DNA of 64,000 nucleotides from VRUE01 sp963702705. Its GTDB lineage: Bacteria; Actinomycetota; Thermoleophilia; Solirubrobacterales; 70-9. Positions within the stretch are counted from its first letter, which is position 1; each line of letters opens with the position of its first letter. The stretch spans positions 620,001 through 684,000 of the forward strand of contig CAVPDR010000002.1 of the NCBI GenBank assembly GCA_963702705.1, in the 5' to 3' direction. The notes beneath the pieces are model-generated. The model saw nothing but the letters and a program-made list of their open reading frames with translations. It was not told the DNA's origin and made no database searches. The position numbers and the translations under genes are program-made. Positions 61,238-64,000 of the stretch are shown piece by piece.

Positions 61238-62224
61238 ATGGATGCGTCTTTTCGATTTCTGAAGCCAGGCCAGGGAGAGGTCTTGAGCGAGGCGATCCGG
61301 GCTGCATATGGCGACAGCTATGACGTACGCTGGGTCTATGACCCGGTGGAGGTCTCGGCGCGACTGGCGGCCGGGACCTACGTGTCGTGCGTGGCCGAGA
61401 CGGCGAGCGGCGAGCTGCTCTGCCATGAGGGAATGAGTCTTGCCGGGCCGGGCGATGCGGTCGGGCACTCTGGGCAGGCGGTGACGATGCCGGCGGCGCG
61501 AGGCCAGCACCTGTTCACGCGGACCAAGCGCTTCCTGATGGACTGGGCGCGCGAGCGGGGGATGGCGGGGATGTACAGCGAGGCGACCGCGGCCCACCCC
61601 TACAGCCAGCGGGCCAACGTCGAGCTGGGCGCCCACGAGACCGGCTTCCTACTTGGCTGGATCCCGGCCTCGGTCGCCAACGACGCGGCCGACGGTCGGC
61701 ACGGGCGCCAGTCGGCAGCCCTCTTCTACACGAAGCTGAACGACGGCCGCGAGCGCCAGGTCTACGCGCCCGAGCGCCACCATGGGATCGTCGGCCAGAC
61801 CTTGGCGCTGTGCGAGCTGCGCGGGACGCTTACCGAGCCGCCGGCGGACGCGGCGCTGACGCCGCGAACGGAGCTGCACGTCGCAATCGACGCCGACCAC
61901 AACCTGGCCCTGATCACGGTCCAAGTGCCGGGCGAGGACCTCGAGACCGCGATCGCGGCCGAGCGCCACCACCTCTTCCACCGCGCCGGGCTGGACGCGA
62001 TCTACATCGACCTGCCACTGGACAACCCCGCCACCGCGCTCGTCGCCGACCACCTCGAGCGACTCGGCGTCTCCTACGCCGGAATCTTTCCCAACAGCCG
62101 CTGCGACGGCGACGTGCTGCGCATGCAGTCGCTGCACCGCGTTCGGATCAAGGTCGACGACGTCGCAGTCGCCTCCGAGCACGGCCGGGAGCTGCTCGAT
62201 TACGTCCTCGCCGACATTCCCTAA
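61238..62224 (+). CDS. GNAT-like protein, duplicated
   Basis: About 328 residues. Two GNAT-like halves: the first (about 3-165) has FRFLKPGQGEVLSEAIRAAYG, the acetyl-CoA-loop-like AARGQHLFTRTKRFLMDWA and MAGMYSEATAAHPYSQR; the second (about 215-325) has AERHHLFHRAGLDAIYIDLPL. Substrate unknown. GTG 61232 is an alternative start. Proteins of this kind often sit near anti-sigma or sigma genes; here a SigH-type gene is convergent, sharing 3 nt at the stops (CTAA). Confidence 0.72.
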   Translation: MDASFRFLKPGQGEVLSEAIRAAYGDSYDVRWVYDPVEVSARLAAGTYVSCVAETASGELLCHEGMSLAGPGDAVGHSGQAVTMPAARGQHLFTRTKRFLMDWARERGMAGMYSEATAAHPYSQRANVELGAHETGFLLGWIPASVANDAADGRHGRQSAALFYTKLNDGRERQVYAPERHHGIVGQTLALCELRGTLTEPPADAALTPRTELHVAIDADHNLALITVQVPGEDLETAIAAERHHLFHRAGLDAIYIDLPLDNPATALVADHLERLGVSYAGIFPNSRCDGDVLRMQSLHRVRIKVDDVAVASEHGRELLDYVLADIP

Positions 62225-62931
62225 AGCGGGGCCTCTCGGGACGCCAGGTGCGTGCCAACCTTGCGCTTGACCCGCTGCAGGGCGTTGTCGACGGTCTTGG
62301 TGTCGCACTCGAGGCGTTCCGCCGTCGCCTCGTAGGAATGGCCGTCGAGATAGAGCGAAAGCACCCGGCTCTCGAGGTCGGAGAGCACGCCTGAACCGCC
62401 GGAAAGGCAGGAGACGAGGCTTTCGAGCTCTTCGGCGGCGATCACCTGGTTGACCGGGTCGTGGACCGTCGGCCCCGGCAGGATCTCGTCGAGCGTGGTG
62501 TCGGACTCGCCGGCTGCGGCCGGGGTCTGGCTGAAGGAGACGTACTGGTTGAGCGGCGTGTGCTTGTTGCGGGTGGCCGTCTTCACCGCGGTGATGATCT
62601 GGCGGGTGATGCAGAGCTCGGCGAAGTTGCGGAAGCTCGACTCGCGATCGGTGCGGTAGTCGCGGATCGCCTTGTAGAGGCCGAGCAGGCCTTCCTGGAT
62701 CAGGTCATCGGCCTCTCCTCCGAGCAGGAAGTAAGACGAGGCCTTGAGGCGGACGAAGCCGCGGTAGCGGCGCACGATCGCGTCGTAGGCATCGGTCCTA
62801 CCCTCCTTGGCGAGGGCGACCAGATAATGATCATCAAGCTCTGGTTGAGGGTTAGGATCGGCAGGCCTGAGCGAGCCGTTGAGGCGCCCGGACGGGAGTT
62901 GCATTTCCTGGGTAGGCAAAGATAGAGCCAC
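62221..62931 (-). CDS. RNA polymerase sigma factor, SigH/Spo0H type
   Basis: 236 residues. Region 2: DDHYLVALAKEGRTDAYDAIVRRYRGFVRLKASSYFLLGGEADDLIQEGLLGLYKAIRDYR; region 4: LSDLESRVLSLYLDGHSYEATAERLECDTKTVDNALQRVKRKV. Closest to the Bacillus Spo0H/SigH group, which in actinobacteria of this kind may control general or stationary-phase genes. GTG 62931 follows AAGGAG by 8 nt. The gene has a consensus-like promoter and a roughly 100-nt structured leader, unlike its leaderless neighbours. Confidence 0.9.
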   Translation of the reverse strand: MALSLPTQEMQLPSGRLNGSLRPADPNPQPELDDHYLVALAKEGRTDAYDAIVRRYRGFVRLKASSYFLLGGEADDLIQEGLLGLYKAIRDYRTDRESSFRNFAELCITRQIITAVKTATRNKHTPLNQYVSFSQTPAAAGESDTTLDEILPGPTVHDPVNQVIAAEELESLVSCLSGGSGVLSDLESRVLSLYLDGHSYEATAERLECDTKTVDNALQRVKRKVGTHLASREAPL

Positions 62932-63039
62932 AGATCCTTCTCCTTGACGAAGGGTCGTGGCGCCTTACCTCCCCTGGCGGCGCCCTGTATGGACCGGGTA
63001 TCTCAGACTCAAGCTGAGGTTCACCCTTGTTGGCGCGTT

Positions 63040-63067
63040 AGTTTACGGCCGCGCGGAGTTCTGTCAA
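63040..63067 (-). promoter_or_regulatory. Strong -35/-10 promoter of the sigma factor gene
   Basis: TTGACA (63062-63067) and TAAACT (63040-63045) on the minus strand with 16-nt spacing. Start near 63033 leaves a leader of about 100 nt, holding hairpins GGGT...ACCC with CTCAG/CTGAG and a GGCGCC pair, before AAGGAG. Confidence 0.72.
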
Positions 63068-63104
63068 CCCCAGATCGATTTTTCTGCAAATTGCGTTGCA
63101 GCCG

Positions 63105-63755
63105 CTAGCGCTGGCGAACAGCCTCGAAGAGCAGCGCCGTGGCGGCCGCCGAGACGTTGAGCGAGTCGATCTTGCCGCGCTGCGGCAGGGCGATCAGCCC
63201 GTCACACGCGGATGCGACCCGGGGCCGCAGCCCCTTGCCCTCTCCGCCCAGGACGAGGACGGTGGGACCGCTCAGGTCAACGTCCCACGGCGCTTGCTTC
63301 GCCCCGGCATCGGCCCCCCAGATCCAGAAGCCGGCTTGCTTCGCCTCACCGAGCCAATCGGCGAGGTTGCGGACATGGGCGATGCGCAGATGCTCGACTG
63401 CACCGGCAGACGTCTTGCAGGCGACAGCGGTGATCTCCGCCGAGCGCCGGTCGGGGATGACCACCCCCGCCGCGCCGGCAGCCTCGGCGGACCGGCAGAC
63501 CGCACCGAGGTTGCGCGGATCCTGCACCTGATCCAGGGCAACGAGAAGCGCGTTGTCGCTACCCAGCAGTTCAGCGGAGCCTACGTAGGGATATGGCTCC
63601 ACCTCGGCCACAACCCCCTGATGGTCAGGGGAACCGCAGAGCCGCTCCAGCTCCTCACTCGACGCCTCCGGAGAGCGCCAGATGCGATTGACCTGACGCC
63701 GACCGCGTTCCGCCTCGGCAACCGGCTGCTTACCGTAGATCAGCTGCGAAGCCAT
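63105..63755 (-). CDS. rlmB: 23S rRNA 2'-O-methyltransferase, TrmH/RlmB family
   Basis: SpoU-family SAM methyltransferase acting on 23S rRNA, 216 residues. N-terminal substrate-binding part (MASQLIYGKQPVAEA), then the SPOUT knot motifs: VALDQVQDPRNLGAVCRSAEAAGAAGVV (motif 1), PTVLVLGGEGKGLRPRV (motif 2) and LPQRGKIDSLNVSAAATALLFE (motif 3). The ATG follows the cysS stop directly (TAGATG), so the two are co-transcribed, a frequent pair in actinobacteria. Confidence 0.93.
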   Translation of the reverse strand: MASQLIYGKQPVAEAERGRRQVNRIWRSPEASSEELERLCGSPDHQGVVAEVEPYPYVGSAELLGSDNALLVALDQVQDPRNLGAVCRSAEAAGAAGVVIPDRRSAEITAVACKTSAGAVEHLRIAHVRNLADWLGEAKQAGFWIWGADAGAKQAPWDVDLSGPTVLVLGGEGKGLRPRVASACDGLIALPQRGKIDSLNVSAAATALLFEAVRQR

Positions 63756-64000
63756 CTAGCCCTTGGGCACGAGCTTCGCGCCCTCAGCCCCGTCGCGCAC
63801 TTCCCAGCCAAGCTCAGCCAGCCGGTCGCGAATCTCATCAGCCCGCCCAAAATCCTTAGCCGCCCGAGCTTCCTGTCGTTCCTCGAGAAGCTTCTCCGCC
63901 CCGTCGTCGGCCTCAGCTCCCCGATCCGGCTGGGTAAGGGAGCTGAGGCCGACGAGGTCGAGCATCTCCGCCACTGCATCAGAGTCTCCGGGCACCTCGC
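63756..64000 (-). CDS. cysS: Cysteinyl-tRNA synthetase, C-terminal part
   Basis: Only the last 81 residues are in the window, continuing beyond 64000. The end EERQEARAAKDFGRADEIRDRLAELGWEVRDGAEGAKLVPKG matches the C-terminal helical domain of CysS (ARxxKDFxxADxIRDxL). Co-transcribed with rlmB. The catalytic part is outside, so completeness cannot be judged. Confidence 0.87.
   Translation of the reverse strand, partial: EVPGDSDAVAEMLDLVGLSSLTQPDRGAEADDGAEKLLEERQEARAAKDFGRADEIRDRLAELGWEVRDGAEGAKLVPKG

Noticed and set aside
62950..63030. TPP-riboswitch-like CTGAGATACCC in the sigma factor leader
   Set aside because: The motif order (GAACCTCAG before CTGAGA) does not fit the thi-box, and the downstream gene is not in thiamine metabolism.

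Overview
The window is a single stretch of high-GC, densely packed bacterial chromosome. The gene content points to an actinobacterium, most likely Thermoleophilia/Solirubrobacterales. The reasons are an F420-type luciferase-like oxidoreductase, a MarP-like CvpA-trypsin protease, DUF4383- and SHOCT-type membrane proteins, a Spo0H/SigH-type sigma factor, several small secreted families that I associate with Solirubrobacterales, and many genes whose -10 hexamer lies only 6-10 nt before the start codon (leaderless transcription). The taxonomy is an inference from gene content; there is no rRNA gene here.

Layout. 0-1.2 kb: an intact IS630-family element whose TA duplication falls in the stop codon of the next gene. 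1.2-10.1 kb: DNA repair block (AddB- and AddA-like helicase/nucleases, exonuclease VII xseA/xseB) and an HxlR regulator. 10.1-15.7 kb: cell-envelope genes (MarP-like protease, class B penicillin-binding protein, lipoprotein), an SRPBCC protein, a zinc-ribbon/FHA protein and a coiled-coil protein, separated by unusual long inverted repeats. 15.7-20.4 kb: glutamate synthase large subunit broken by four apparent frameshifts. 20.5-23.2 kb: cupin, TolB-like propeller, PucR regulator. 23.3-28.9 kb: a 1605-residue secreted repeat protein with eight lectin-like blades and FG-GAP/VCBS repeats, plus an upstream secreted partner. 29-33.5 kb: lysA-hom-thrC-thrB operon for aspartate-family amino acids. 33.6-41.8 kb: envelope and metal-transport genes, an acyl-CoA dehydrogenase, a cell-wall-binding-repeat-like protein, an MBL-fold hydrolase and a VapBC toxin-antitoxin pair. 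41.8-48.3 kb: a fatty-acid/steroid-type beta-oxidation cluster (two acyl-CoA dehydrogenases, LLM oxidoreductase, alkyltransferase-like protein, thiolase, 3-hydroxyacyl-CoA dehydrogenase). 48.4-54.8 kb: secreted proteins, CNNM/CBS membrane protein, BtuF-like protein, rhomboid protease, DUF4383 protein and an ECF sigma factor with a one-TM partner. 54.8-60 kb: a PlsC-GpsA fusion, a hydroquinone-type ring-cleavage dioxygenase with maleylacetate reductase, a SHOCT membrane protein and tRNA-Thr. 60-64 kb: ImmA/IrrE protease and a GNAT protein around an SOS-like box, a SigH-type sigma factor with a strong promoter, rlmB and the 3' end of cysS.

How things connect. The acyl-CoA dehydrogenase at 36.6-37.9 kb and the thiolase at 46.1-47.3 kb carry an identical 21-bp TetR-like operator just downstream of a -10 hexamer, so they probably belong to one acyl-CoA regulon whose repressor is outside the window. 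The most unusual structural feature is a set of long, near-perfect inverted repeats with different arms but a related core (11.28, 13.16, 15.17 and 56.5 kb), three of which start within 5 nt of a stop codon. No CRISPR array, prophage or rRNA operon is present, and no gene-free gap exceeds 300 bp.
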